A stretch of 64,000 nucleotides of DNA from Gordonia alkanivorans NBRC 16433 (lineage in GTDB: Bacteria; Actinomycetota; Actinomycetes; Mycobacteriales; Mycobacteriaceae): positions 186,001-250,000 of the forward strand of contig NZ_BACI01000050.1 of NCBI RefSeq assembly GCF_000225505.1, in the 5' to 3' direction. The notes under the pieces are model-generated. The model was not told the DNA's origin. It ran no database searches and saw nothing but the letters and a program-made list of their open reading frames with translations. Both the position numbers and the translations under genes were made by a program. Below, piece by piece: positions 17,310 through 26,534 of this stretch. How positions within the stretch are numbered: the first letter of the stretch is position 1; the number at the start of each line of letters is the position of its first letter.

Positions 17310-17987
17310 TCAGGACTTGTGTGCCGCGCCCTGCCTCGCCGCGCCGCCCGATCTCTTCACCTTGCTCATGATTCGCTGCGCCTCGCGTCGGACCTTGACC
17401 GGCAGATCGTCGGCGGCGAGCAGCGTGGCGATCGACTCGGGGTCGGCGTCGACGAGCAGTTGCCGGACCCGCACACCGTGATCGGGACGGTGGATCACTG
17501 TCACCGAATCGCCCGCGGCCACCGTACCGGGCTGCAGAACGCGCAGGTAGGCGCCGAAATCGGCCTGGTCCATGAATCTCTTCACCCACCTGGGCTCATC
17601 CGCCCACACCGCGAAGGTCCGGCACGGTACACGAGGGATGGTGGTCTCCAGGAGGAGTCCGTCGTCACCGACCTGCCACCGCTCACCCACGAAGGCGTCG
17701 GTGACGTCGACCCCGTCTATCCGGAGGTTCTCGCCGAACCAGCCGTAAGGAAGCTCACGTCCGAGTTCCTCGGACCAGCGTCGTGCGTCGGGTTCGGCGT
17801 AGGCGTACACCGCCTGATCGACGCCGCCGTGATGCCTGCGGTTGCGCTGGTGATCGGCCGCCAGTCCGAGCTCGTGCACGTCGGCGCGGCCGGCCAGAGG
17901 GCGCTTGTCGATCGCGGACGGGCCGATCTTGTCGAGGACGACGTCACGGCCGGCCGCGCAGACGGCCAGCACGGTTCCGGTGTCCAC
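17310..17987 (-). CDS. MOSC domain protein (YiiM-like)
   Basis: A 225-residue MOSC-domain protein. MOSC domains are beta-barrel sulfur-carrier modules also found in molybdenum-cofactor sulfurases and in YiiM/YuaD proteins linked to detoxification of N-hydroxylated bases. The sequence shows HHGGVDQAVYAYA, GWFGENLRIDGVDV and the conserved-cysteine region PRVPCRTFAVW, followed by a C-terminal helical 3-alpha segment typical of YiiM. GTG 17987 starts three bases after the ygfZ stop, so the two genes are an operon. The gene sits between ygfZ and the DUF3073 gene, an interval that is empty in the mycobacterial order as remembered. Confidence 0.82.
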   Translation of the reverse strand: MDTGTVLAVCAAGRDVVLDKIGPSAIDKRPLAGRADVHELGLAADHQRNRRHHGGVDQAVYAYAEPDARRWSEELGRELPYGWFGENLRIDGVDVTDAFVGERWQVGDDGLLLETTIPRVPCRTFAVWADEPRWVKRFMDQADFGAYLRVLQPGTVAAGDSVTVIHRPDHGVRVRQLLVDADPESIATLLAADDLPVKVRREAQRIMSKVKRSGGAARQGAAHKS

Positions 17988-17990
17988 GCG

Positions 17991-19169
17991 TCAGGTACCC
18001 GGGGTGGCCGAGCCGCTGCGCAGCCGCTCGACGGCGGCGCGACCGGCCTGGACGTGATCGTCCTCGCGGATGGAGTCCGGATCGATGCGTGCGCTCACCG
18101 GTTCCTCGGCACCGATCGTCAGTTCGACGTCCGCACCGACGTTGCGTTTGACGAGCGCGAGCGCGATGGGGCCCCACTCGTAGTGGTCGATGACGGTGCC
18201 GAGACGGCCGACGGTGCGGCCGCCCGCGGTGACGGGGTCGCCGGTCGTCGGACGCTGATCCGAGCTGCCGTCGAGATGCAGAAGTACCAGGCGTCGCGGC
18301 GACTTACCGAGGTTGTGAACACGGGCGACCGTCTCCTGGCCGCGGTAGCAGCCCTTGTCGAGATGGACGGCGCCCTGCTCGGCCGGACCACCGATCCAGT
18401 CGACCTCGTGCGGGATCGTCCGTTCGTCGGTGTCGGCACCCAGCCGGGGGCGGCGGGCGGCGACGCGCAGCGCGTCGTATGCCCAGCTGCCCGCCATCCG
18501 GGCGCCGGCCTCGACGAGTGCGTCCCACCAGCGCAGCAGGACGAACTCGGGCAGGACGACGTCGACGACCGGCAGGTCGCGGTTCTCGCCGAGGGGTGGC
18601 ATCCGTCGCCAGAATCCCAGCGGCTCGTCCTCGTGATGCGTCTCCGGCAGGTTGCCCGCCTGGTAGACGTCCGCGTCGGCGGGGATCTCGAGCAGCTCGG
18701 CGACCGGTCCGGTCACCGCACCGGGGCCGACGAGGGTGAGTACCTTCATATCTGTTCGCGGGGCCGGCTGCGCCTTGGCCCAGAACACCATCTTGGCGAG
18801 GAACCCGGCGAGGGCCTCGCCGCGTACGCCCTCGGTGTCGACCCAGGTGACGCCGTCGATGTCGGTCAGGACGAAGTGTTCCTCGACGCGACCGTTGGCG
18901 TCGAGAGACAGATTCTCCGCGCTCCGGCGGTCGGGGAGCGCGGCGATGTGCTGGCTCGAGATGGTGTGCAGCCAGCTCAGGCGTTCATCGCCGGGGATCT
19001 CGACGACGGCGCGGTCGGAGCGGTCGACGACGATGACCCCGGTGGAGGCGGCTCTCTGTTCCCCGAGTGGATCACCGAAGTGCCACGGGGTCTCCGATGA
19101 GTGGAACTCACCGGGGCCGGGGACCGCCCCGCCCTCGGAATGCCTGGTCAGGATGGGTGAACGGCTCAC
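17991..19169 (-). CDS. ygfZ: Folate-binding YgfZ/GcvT-like iron-sulfur cluster repair protein
   Basis: A tetrahydrofolate-binding protein of the GcvT fold that supports assembly or repair of some Fe-S enzymes. The hallmark K-G-C-Y-x-G-Q-E motif is present as KGCYRGQETVARVHNLG in the 392-residue sequence. The mycobacterial equivalent is Rv0811c, next to DUF3073, which agrees with the local order. GTG 19169 lies six bases after a TAGAAT hexamer on the minus strand, so a leaderless transcript is likely. It is divergent from the aminotransferase gene at 19244 and overlaps nothing. The MOSC gene follows at a three-base gap. Confidence 0.9.
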   Translation of the reverse strand: MSRSPILTRHSEGGAVPGPGEFHSSETPWHFGDPLGEQRAASTGVIVVDRSDRAVVEIPGDERLSWLHTISSQHIAALPDRRSAENLSLDANGRVEEHFVLTDIDGVTWVDTEGVRGEALAGFLAKMVFWAKAQPAPRTDMKVLTLVGPGAVTGPVAELLEIPADADVYQAGNLPETHHEDEPLGFWRRMPPLGENRDLPVVDVVLPEFVLLRWWDALVEAGARMAGSWAYDALRVAARRPRLGADTDERTIPHEVDWIGGPAEQGAVHLDKGCYRGQETVARVHNLGKSPRRLVLLHLDGSSDQRPTTGDPVTAGGRTVGRLGTVIDHYEWGPIALALVKRNVGADVELTIGAEEPVSARIDPDSIREDDHVQAGRAAVERLRSGSATPGT

Positions 19170-19175
19170 GGGTCG

Positions 19176-19181
19176 ATTCTA
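19176..19181 (-). promoter_or_regulatory. Leaderless-type -10 element for ygfZ
   Basis: On the minus strand TAGAAT is followed by six bases (CGACCC) and then GTG 19169. Confidence 0.65.
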
Positions 19182-19243
19182 CGGGTCGCTCGCGCACCAG
19201 GGGTGTTGAGCCGGGGCCGGCCGGTCGTGGGAGCCTCTTATCC

Positions 19244-20113
19244 ATGTCGGATTCGATCCTGCTCACCCTCGACGGCACCCAACACGATGCCGATGCACCG
19301 TTCCTGCACGCCGACGACCTCGCGGCGGTGCGCGGCGACGGCGTCTTCGAGACCCTGCTCGTCCGCGCCGGCCGGGCGCGTGGGGTGCGCCTGCACCTCG
19401 AGCGCCTCGCCCGTAGCGCGACCGCGATGGAGCTGCCGGCACCGGATCCCGACGAGTGGCGCGCGGCCGTCGAGAACGCGGTCAAGCTGTGGACTGCCGA
19501 GCACGGCACGTCGGACGAGGCGTTGCTGCGTCTGGTCTACACCCGTGGGCGCGAACACGGGTACGCCCCGACGGCCTACCTGACCGTGGAGCGGGTGCCC
19601 GAACGCGTCGCCTCCGCGCGTGCCGACGGCGTCTCGGTGGTCACCCTCGATCGCGGCTTCTCCATCGACCTGGCCGCCAGGGCGCCATGGCAGCTGCTCG
19701 GTGCGAAGACGCTGAGCTATGCCACCAACATGGCCGCGCTCCGTCACGCCGCATCCGAGGGCTACGACGACGTCATCTTCGTCAGCAGCGAGGGGGCGGT
19801 GCTCGAGGGGCCGCGATCGACGGTGGTCGCGGTGTACGGGAACACGCTGGTCACCCCGCCGACGGAGATCGGCATCCTCGCCTCGACGACTGCCCAGGCC
19901 GTCTTCGATCTCGCCGATGCGGAGGGCTGGAAGACCAAGGCCGAGATCCTGCGCCCGGAGGATCTCGTGGCGGCCGACTCGGTCTGGCTCGTCAGCAGCG
20001 TGACGCTCGCGGCCCGGGTCACCCATCTCAACCGGTACGTGATGCCGGTGCCGGCCGACGCCGACCGGTTTTCCGATTTGGTGGACCGAGCCATCGCCGC
20101 GGAAGACAATTGA
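19244..20113 (+). CDS. Class IV aminotransferase, probable aminodeoxychorismate lyase
   Basis: A pyridoxal-phosphate enzyme of fold type IV, 289 residues. The PLP lysine is in LLGAKTLSYATNMAALRHA, the early RGDGVFETLLV motif fits 4-amino-4-deoxychorismate lyase and branched-chain or D-amino-acid aminotransferases, and the SSEGAVLEGPRSTVV segment contacts the cofactor phosphate. The corresponding mycobacterial gene Rv0812 is annotated as a PabC-type lyase in folate synthesis, and its neighbour here is the folate-binding YgfZ. ATG 19244 has GGGAG nine bases upstream. Substrate is not certain from sequence. Confidence 0.85.
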   Translation: MSDSILLTLDGTQHDADAPFLHADDLAAVRGDGVFETLLVRAGRARGVRLHLERLARSATAMELPAPDPDEWRAAVENAVKLWTAEHGTSDEALLRLVYTRGREHGYAPTAYLTVERVPERVASARADGVSVVTLDRGFSIDLAARAPWQLLGAKTLSYATNMAALRHAASEGYDDVIFVSSEGAVLEGPRSTVVAVYGNTLVTPPTEIGILASTTAQAVFDLADAEGWKTKAEILRPEDLVAADSVWLVSSVTLAARVTHLNRYVMPVPADADRFSDLVDRAIAAEDN

Positions 20114-20250
20114 TCCCGGTCACTCACACATGATCCCGGGCCCGCGTCACACCTGTTCGCGGGTGAGAGCGAATGCACCAGCGACAGTGCAGTGATGGGA
20201 CTTTTGGCGCTTGAACAGGGTCGGTGGCCAGGCGTAACGTCGCGCCCAGG

Positions 20251-20273
20251 GCCTACTACTAAAAGTAGTAGGC
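20251..20273. promoter_or_regulatory. Inverted repeat upstream of cydA, possible operator
   Basis: Ten-base arms GCCTACTACT and AGTAGTAGGC flank AAA. The core TACTACTAAAAGTAGTA resembles the TACTAC/GTAGTA half-sites of MecI/BlaI-type repressors, though with one base more spacing than the classic site. It lies 48 bases before the cydA ATG. A transcription-stopping hairpin is the alternative reading. Confidence 0.5.
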
Positions 20274-20320
20274 GACGTCGGCACCCGCCGGCTCAGCCGG
20301 TGACCTGATTCGAGGCATAC

Positions 20321-21901
20321 ATGGACGCTCTGGACGTCTCCAGATGGCAATTCGGTATCACGACCGTCTATCACTTCATCCTGGTGCCGCTGACCATCGG
20401 TCTCGCACCGATGATCGCGGTGATGCAGACGGTGTGGCACGTCACCGGCAACGAGCAGTGGCTGCGCGCGACGAAGTTCTTCGGCAAACTCTTCCTGATC
20501 AACTTCGCGTTGGGTGTCGCGACCGGCATCGTCCAGGAGTTCCAGTTCGGCATGAACTGGAGCGAGTACAGCCGATTCGTCGCGGACGTGTTCGGCGCCC
20601 CGCTCGCGATGGAAGGGCTCGTTGCGTTCTTCCTCGAGTCCACCTTCATCGGACTCTGGATCTTCGGCTGGGATCGGCTGCCGCGCAGGGTGCACCTGGC
20701 GTGCATCTGGCTCGCCTCGATAGGCGTCATCGCCTCGGCGTACTTCATCATCGCGGCGAACTCGTGGATGCAACACCCGGTGGGCGTGGTGTGGGACGAC
20801 ACGCGAGACCGGCCGAGGATGAACGACTTCTGGGCGGTGATCACGAACAGCACGACACTGGCGGCGTTCCCGCACGTGATCGCCGGTGCCTTCCTCACCG
20901 CAGGCACCTTCGTCGCCGCCATCGGTTGTTGGTGGATGGCCCGGAACATGTGGCGCGCCAAGAAACTCCGTGTGGCCATCGACACCGGTGACACCTCGGA
21001 AATGCCCAAGACGACCTCGCCGAGCCACATCGACGCCACCCCCGAGGATCTCGAGCTCGACGCCCGACGCTTCTGGCGGCCGGTCACCCGGTTGGCTCTC
21101 TGGATCGTGATCGCCTCCGGTGTGGGGTTGTTCATCACCGGCGACATCCAGTCGCAGATCATGTTCAACCAGCAACCGATGAAAATGGCTGCGGCGGAAT
21201 CTCTGTGCGAGACCCAGACCGGCGCCGGCTTCTCCGTGCTGGCCATCGGGCGGCAGAACAACTGCGACAACATCGAGCACGTCATCGAGATCCCGAAGAT
21301 CCTCTCGTTCCTGGCCGACCACAGTTTCGACAGCACCCTGCAGGGCGTCGAGGAACTGCAGCAGCAGTACACCGAGGCGCTCGCGGGACAACCAGGTGTG
21401 CCCGCAGGGCAGAACTTCGCCCCGAACCTGTTCGTCACCTACTGGAGTTTCCGGGCGATGATCACCTGGGCTCTCGGGTCGGTCGTGGTGGCGCTCGGGG
21501 GACTCTGGCTCACGCGTCGCAAGCGAGTCGTCGAATCCCGCAAGTTCGGCACTCTCGCGCTGTGGATGATCCCGACACCGTTCCTGGCCAACAGCTCTGG
21601 CTGGATCTTCACCGAGATGGGACGTCAGCCGTGGGTCGTTGCGCCCAACTGGGAGAACGACCTCGACCCGATGCGGATCAACATGCTCGTCCAGAACGGG
21701 GTTTCGAACCACTCGGCGGCGACGGTGTGGGTGACGCTGATCGGCTTCACCCTGCTCTACGGCGCGCTGGGTGTCGTGTGGTTCATGCTCCAGCGGCGAT
21801 ATGTCATCGAGGGGCCGGCGACCTATGACTCCAGACCGCCGGGACATTCCGACCCCGACGCGGACAGCGGTGAGCCCAAACAGCTCTCGTTCGCGTACTG
21901 A
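20321..21901 (+). CDS. cydA: Cytochrome bd ubiquinol/menaquinol oxidase subunit I
   Basis: Integral membrane quinol oxidase subunit carrying haems b558, b595 and d; it reduces oxygen at low tension and in stress. The N-terminus WQFGITTVYHFILVPLTIG contains the haem ligand His18. FPHVIAGAF supplies the next histidine region. The GRQPW motif (about 434-438) ends the quinol-binding part. Length is 526 residues with about nine membrane segments and a long Q-loop. It heads a cydABDC cluster transcribed to 26426. The inverted repeat at 20251 sits in the promoter region. The C-terminal tail is polar and acidic. Confidence 0.97.
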   Translation: MDALDVSRWQFGITTVYHFILVPLTIGLAPMIAVMQTVWHVTGNEQWLRATKFFGKLFLINFALGVATGIVQEFQFGMNWSEYSRFVADVFGAPLAMEGLVAFFLESTFIGLWIFGWDRLPRRVHLACIWLASIGVIASAYFIIAANSWMQHPVGVVWDDTRDRPRMNDFWAVITNSTTLAAFPHVIAGAFLTAGTFVAAIGCWWMARNMWRAKKLRVAIDTGDTSEMPKTTSPSHIDATPEDLELDARRFWRPVTRLALWIVIASGVGLFITGDIQSQIMFNQQPMKMAAAESLCETQTGAGFSVLAIGRQNNCDNIEHVIEIPKILSFLADHSFDSTLQGVEELQQQYTEALAGQPGVPAGQNFAPNLFVTYWSFRAMITWALGSVVVALGGLWLTRRKRVVESRKFGTLALWMIPTPFLANSSGWIFTEMGRQPWVVAPNWENDLDPMRINMLVQNGVSNHSAATVWVTLIGFTLLYGALGVVWFMLQRRYVIEGPATYDSRPPGHSDPDADSGEPKQLSFAY

Positions 21902-21928
21902 CGGCCGACCCAACCATAGGAGAGACCA

Positions 21929-23011
21929 GTGGGACTTCCGGAAGTCTGGTTCCTGATCATCGCGGTGCTGTTCGTCGGCTACTTCGTCCTCGAGGGGTTC
22001 GACTACGGCGTCGGGATGCTGATGCCCTTCCTCGGCCGCAGCCACACCGGCGGCGATGCACGGGTGGCGTCCGATGAGCCGGCCGCCGACCCCGATACCC
22101 GTCGGCGGGTGCTGCTCAACACGATCGGACCGGTCTGGGACGGCAACGAGGTGTGGTTGATCACCGCGGGTGGAGCGTTGTTCGCCGCCTTCGGCGGCTG
22201 GTATGCAACCATGTTCTCCGCCTTCTACTTCGCGCTGTTCCTGATCCTGATCGGCCTCATCACGCGGGTCTGCGCCATCGAGTGGCGCGGCAAGATCGAC
22301 AACCCGCGATGGCGGATGTGGTGCGACGTCGGGATCGGACTCGGCTCCTGGATTCCGGCCATCGTGTGGGGCATCGCCTTTGCCAATGTCGTACGCGGTC
22401 TGCCGATCGACGCCGACGCGCAGTACACGGGCGGATTCTTCGACCTGTTCAACCCGTATGCGCTGTTGGGCGGCCTGACCACGTTGCTGGCCTTCCTGAC
22501 CCACGGCGCCGTCTTCCTGTCGTTGAAGACCGACGGCGCGCTTCGCGAGGACTCGATGCGCTACGCATCGCGGCTGTCGATCCCGACGCTGGTCGTCGCG
22601 GGGGCGTTCCTGTTGTGGACGCAGTTCGCCTACGGCAGTGCGTGGACCTGGATTCCGGTGCTGACCGCCGCGGTCGCCGCCCTGGTGATGGTGGGTGCCA
22701 CCCAGGTGCGCAAGGAGGGCCTGGCGTTCGCCGCGACCTCGATCGCCATCGTGGGCACCGTGGCGGCCCTGTTCGGGTCGCTGTACCCCGACGTGCTGCC
22801 GTCGACGATCAATCCGGCGTATGACCTCACCATCGACAACACCTCGTCGAGTCACTACACCCTCGTCGTCATGACCTGGGCCGCCGTTCTGGTCACACCC
22901 GTCGTGATCGCCTACCAGGCCTGGACCTATTGGGTGTTCCGCAAGCGCCTGTCCGTGGAGATCATGCCCAAGCCGGCGGGGCTGCGATCCCTGCGCGCCT
23001 TCGGCGAGTGA
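21929..23011 (+). CDS. cydB: Cytochrome bd oxidase subunit II
   Basis: Second membrane subunit of the bd oxidase. The start MGLPEVWFLIIAVLFVGYF, the EGFDYGVGMLMPFLGR segment and GPVWDGNEVWLITAGGALFA are characteristic of CydB. Length is 360 residues with about eight helices. GTG 21929 follows a TAGGAGAG ribosome-binding site, 27 bases after the cydA stop. The last codons overlap the cydD start as GTGA (23008-23011), which indicates translational coupling. Confidence 0.97.
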   Translation: MGLPEVWFLIIAVLFVGYFVLEGFDYGVGMLMPFLGRSHTGGDARVASDEPAADPDTRRRVLLNTIGPVWDGNEVWLITAGGALFAAFGGWYATMFSAFYFALFLILIGLITRVCAIEWRGKIDNPRWRMWCDVGIGLGSWIPAIVWGIAFANVVRGLPIDADAQYTGGFFDLFNPYALLGGLTTLLAFLTHGAVFLSLKTDGALREDSMRYASRLSIPTLVVAGAFLLWTQFAYGSAWTWIPVLTAAVAALVMVGATQVRKEGLAFAATSIAIVGTVAALFGSLYPDVLPSTINPAYDLTIDNTSSSHYTLVVMTWAAVLVTPVVIAYQAWTYWVFRKRLSVEIMPKPAGLRSLRAFGE

Positions 23012-24732
23012 CGCCGCTGGAACGGTCGGCGGCCACGCGGCGGGGTGCGGCCCGGCCGCCGGTCGATCCGCGCCTGCTGCGGTATTCACCGACGACCCGG
23101 CGCTACGTCGCGGTCACCGCGGCGTTCGCCGTCGCGCAGGTGATCGCGATCATCGTGGCCGCGGGTACGGCCGCCTCGATCCTGTCGGAGCTGATCGTCT
23201 TCCCGGAGAAGCGGTCCTTCGACGCGCAGTGGGCGCACCTGGTCGTCCTCGCGGTCGCGATGGCGGCCCGTGCCGCGATGGCTTATGGGCACGACCGATA
23301 TGCGCACCGCGCGGCCGAACAGGCGATCGCGGAATTGCGGTCCGAGGCACTCGATGTGCTCACCGATCCGCGTCGGACCGCACCGCGAACGCTGCTGACG
23401 CTGCGTGAGCATGCGGCGACCGTGCTGTTGCGGGGACTCGACGCGCTCGGGCCGTATCTGTCCGGATACCTGCCGGCGCTCGTGGCCGCGGTGATCCTCA
23501 CGCCTACGGTGACCGTGGTGATCGCCTTCGCCGACTGGCCGTCGGCGCTGATCATCCTGATCACGTTGCCGCTCATCCCGATCTTCATGGTCCTGGTCGG
23601 GCTCATGACCCGGGATCGCACCAGCCGCAAGCTGGCGACGATGAGCAGGCTGACCGCGCAGCTGCTGGATCTGATCGCCGGCCTGCCGACGCTGCGGGCA
23701 CTGAACCGGGCCGAGGCCCCGGCCGCCCAGGTGGCCGAACTCGGTGAGGCACACCGGCGTTCCACGATGAGTTCGCTACGGGTGGCGTTCCTGTCCGGGG
23801 CCGTCCTCGAGCTGCTCGCCACCCTGTGCGTCGCACTGGTCGCCGTGGGCATCGGTCTGCGCCTGGTGTTCGGCGAGATGTCGCTCTACGCAGGTGTTTT
23901 CGCGTTGATCCTGGCGCCCGAGGCGTATCTGCCTCTCCGACGCGTCGGCGCACAGTTCCACAACTCCGCCGACGGCGTCACCGCCGCCGGGGAGGTCTTC
24001 GAGCTGATCGACTCTCCCGAGGACGCGGCGCCGATGCCGGTCAGCGGTGGCCGGGGCATCACCGTTGCGGGCGCGCCGATCACCATCCTCGACCTCGGGG
24101 TGCACGGTCGTGACGGCTGGGCGCCGGAGTCCCTGCGCGCGACCATCGCGCCCGGCTCGCTCACGCTCTTCACCGGCCCGAACGGGTCGGGGAAATCCAC
24201 GACCCTGGCCGCCATCATGGGTTTGGTGACACCGGACGACGGGTCGGTGCTCATCGGGTCCATCCCGGTCACCCATGCCGATCCCGAGTCCCTGTACGAA
24301 CAGATCGCCTGGCTGCCGCAGCAACCGGTCGTCGTGCCGGGCACGGTCGGCGAGAACGTGGAACTGTTCGGCGCCCTCGACCGCGACGCCGCCGACCGGG
24401 CCGCGACGGCCAGTGGATTCGACTCCGTGGTGCTCGAGCTGCCGAACCGTCTCGACACCCGGCTCGGCGCGGGCGGCGTCGGACTGTCCGCCGGCCAGCG
24501 CCAGCGACTCGCGCTGACACGAGTGCTTGCATCCCCGGCTCCGCTGCTGCTCCTCGACGAGCCGACCGCCCACCTCGACGAGGACTCCGAACGTGCGGTG
24601 CTCACCGCGCTCCGCGAGCGCGCACGCGCCGGTGACACGGTCATCGTGGTGGCCCATCGGGGGATCGCGCGTGAATTCGCCGATCAGGTCGTCGAATTCG
24701 ACGGAGGTGTGCCATGCGCGACGACCCACTGA
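23008..24732 (+). CDS. cydD: Thiol reductant ABC exporter subunit CydD
   Basis: Half of the CydDC ABC transporter, which exports thiols (cysteine and glutathione in E. coli) and is required for bd oxidase assembly. The 574-residue protein has an N-terminal six-helix domain (about 30-310) and a C-terminal ATPase with Walker A GPNGSGKST (390-398), signature LSAGQRQRLALTR and Walker B LLLLDEPTAHLD. GTG 23008 is chosen because it overlaps the cydB stop by four bases. The end overlaps cydC by 19 bases. The transported thiol in a mycothiol-using host is unknown. Confidence 0.94.
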   Translation: MTPLERSAATRRGAARPPVDPRLLRYSPTTRRYVAVTAAFAVAQVIAIIVAAGTAASILSELIVFPEKRSFDAQWAHLVVLAVAMAARAAMAYGHDRYAHRAAEQAIAELRSEALDVLTDPRRTAPRTLLTLREHAATVLLRGLDALGPYLSGYLPALVAAVILTPTVTVVIAFADWPSALIILITLPLIPIFMVLVGLMTRDRTSRKLATMSRLTAQLLDLIAGLPTLRALNRAEAPAAQVAELGEAHRRSTMSSLRVAFLSGAVLELLATLCVALVAVGIGLRLVFGEMSLYAGVFALILAPEAYLPLRRVGAQFHNSADGVTAAGEVFELIDSPEDAAPMPVSGGRGITVAGAPITILDLGVHGRDGWAPESLRATIAPGSLTLFTGPNGSGKSTTLAAIMGLVTPDDGSVLIGSIPVTHADPESLYEQIAWLPQQPVVVPGTVGENVELFGALDRDAADRAATASGFDSVVLELPNRLDTRLGAGGVGLSAGQRQRLALTRVLASPAPLLLLDEPTAHLDEDSERAVLTALRERARAGDTVIVVAHRGIAREFADQVVEFDGGVPCATTH

Positions 24733-26426
24733 TCCGGGCGCTCGGATTCCTCGGCCTGCGCCGTGGCGCGGTCGCCAAGGCCCTGCTGCTCGGCGTCGGC
24801 GGTTCGCTGTCGGCGCTCGGCCTCGCGGCGCTGTCCGCGTGGCTGATCACCCGCGCGTGGCAGATGCCGCCGGTGCTGTACCTGTCGGTGGCGATCACCG
24901 CCGTTCGGGCACTCGGCATCTCGCGCGGCCTGTTCCGCTACCTCGAACGGCTCGCCACCCATGATCTCGCCCTGCGTGCGATGACGACCGCCCGCGAACG
25001 GGTGTACACGGCCCTCGCAACCGGTTCGCCCGCCTACTCGGTCACTCTCCGGCGCGGAGATCTGTTGACCCGCACGGGCGATGACATCGACGAGATCGGC
25101 AACGCGCTCATCCGCGGACTCATCCCCATCGGCGTCGGGGTGACGACGGCCGTGGCCGCGGTCGTCGTGATGGCACTGGTCTCGCTGCCCGCCGCCGCAG
25201 TGCTCGCCGTCGCGCTCGTCATCAGCGGTGGCGTCGCCCCGTGGCTCGCGGCGCGCGGTGGCGCCTCCACCCTCCGGGACGGGTCGCGCGCGGCCACCGA
25301 ATCCGCCGAGGCGACGACGACCACACTGTGGCACGCCTCCGAACTCGTCGTCGCGCGTCGGCGTGGAGAGCTGCTCGAGACCGCTGCAGACGCCGACCGC
25401 CGGCATCTCGCGGCCACCGATCGGGGGCGTCAGCTGGAGGCGGCAGCCGCTGCGGCCACCCCACTCGCGATGGGTGCGTCACTCGTCGCGGCATGTGTGA
25501 TCGCCATCCAGTTGGCATCGCAGACAACCGGTTCCCTCGCCGGGATCGCCTCCGGCGAGGGGCTCACCCCGATGATCCTCGGCGTGCTGGTCCTCCTGCC
25601 GCTGTCGGCCTTCGAGTCGACCGCGCCGCTGACCGAGGCCGGATTGCAGATCGAGCGCAGTCGCCAGAGTGCCGTTCGGGTCATGGCTCTCGTCGACGGT
25701 GCGCACGCCGCCGACGGCACCGGGCCGTCCGGTGCGGATGTGGCGGTCCACCGTGGGATGGTCGAGGTGTCGACCGACGGACTGCGATGGGGGCGCGCGG
25801 AACGGAACGTCCTCGGACCCGAGGACGGCCTCGACCTCGACCTGCGGCCGGGATCGAGGCTGGCGGTCGTCGGACCCAGCGGAGTCGGCAAGTCCACGCT
25901 GCTGCTCACCCTCGCCGGCCTGCTCGATCCCGTCGACGGGGACATCACCTGTGTCGACACGTCGAGCCGTGGGCCCGTCGAACTCCGTTCGGCCGGTTGC
26001 TACTTCGCCGAGGAGGCACATCTCTTCTCGACATCGGTCCGCGAGAACATGCGCGTCGCGCGCGGTGACGCCACCGACGAGGAGATCCTCGCGGCCCTGA
26101 CGACCGTCGGCCTCGACGGTTGGGCCGCAAGGCTTCCCGACGGTCTGGACACCACCCTGACCGGCGGTGCCGACGCCGTCAGCGGCGGCGAGCGCCGACG
26201 CCTGCTCCTCGCTCGTGCACTACTCCACCCGGCACCGATGGTCCTGCTCGACGAACCGACCGAACACCTCTCCGCCGACGATGCCGCCGGCCTGCTTAGA
26301 CGCCTCCTCGGCGTCGAGGACGACCTCTTCGGACCCGATCGCATCGTCGTGGTCGTGACCCACCAGCTCCCCGCGGACGTCGGCGACGCGCGGGTGGTGG
26401 AACTGGCGCCGGTCGCCGCCCACTGA
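24714..26426 (+). CDS. cydC: Thiol reductant ABC exporter subunit CydC
   Basis: Partner half-transporter of CydD. The membrane domain starts LLLGVGGSLSALGLAALSAW and contains ALGISRGLFRYLERLATHD, typical of CydC. The ATPase has Walker A GPSGVGKST (387-395), signature VSGGERRRLLLARALL and Walker B MVLLDEPTEHLS. Length is 570 residues. ATG 24714 lies inside the end of cydD (19-base overlap), so translation is coupled. A strong hairpin terminator follows at 26479. Confidence 0.94.
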   Translation: MRDDPLIRALGFLGLRRGAVAKALLLGVGGSLSALGLAALSAWLITRAWQMPPVLYLSVAITAVRALGISRGLFRYLERLATHDLALRAMTTARERVYTALATGSPAYSVTLRRGDLLTRTGDDIDEIGNALIRGLIPIGVGVTTAVAAVVVMALVSLPAAAVLAVALVISGGVAPWLAARGGASTLRDGSRAATESAEATTTTLWHASELVVARRRGELLETAADADRRHLAATDRGRQLEAAAAAATPLAMGASLVAACVIAIQLASQTTGSLAGIASGEGLTPMILGVLVLLPLSAFESTAPLTEAGLQIERSRQSAVRVMALVDGAHAADGTGPSGADVAVHRGMVEVSTDGLRWGRAERNVLGPEDGLDLDLRPGSRLAVVGPSGVGKSTLLLTLAGLLDPVDGDITCVDTSSRGPVELRSAGCYFAEEAHLFSTSVRENMRVARGDATDEEILAALTTVGLDGWAARLPDGLDTTLTGGADAVSGGERRRLLLARALLHPAPMVLLDEPTEHLSADDAAGLLRRLLGVEDDLFGPDRIVVVVTHQLPADVGDARVVELAPVAAH

Positions 26427-26478
26427 CGGGGGTACCCCATCGCTCCTCGCACCTCAGGCAGCAGTGGGACAACGGAAT

Positions 26479-26507
26479 CGGGGCCGGACGCCCGGCGTCC
26501 GGCCCCG
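26479..26507. terminator. Bidirectional hairpin terminator between cydC and the aldehyde dehydrogenase
   Basis: Twelve-base arms 26479-26490 and 26496-26507 pair exactly around CCCGG; GTATTTCC follows on the plus strand. The flanking genes converge. Confidence 0.78.
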
Positions 26508-26534
26508 GTATTTCCCCCTGTGAGAGGTGAGGGT

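Noticed and set aside
20147..23089. A 980-codon open frame on the minus strand opposite cydA and cydB
   Set aside because: Its translation is rich in His, Asp, Arg and Gly with no recognisable domain, as expected of the antisense of high-GC membrane-protein genes. cydA and cydB are unambiguous.
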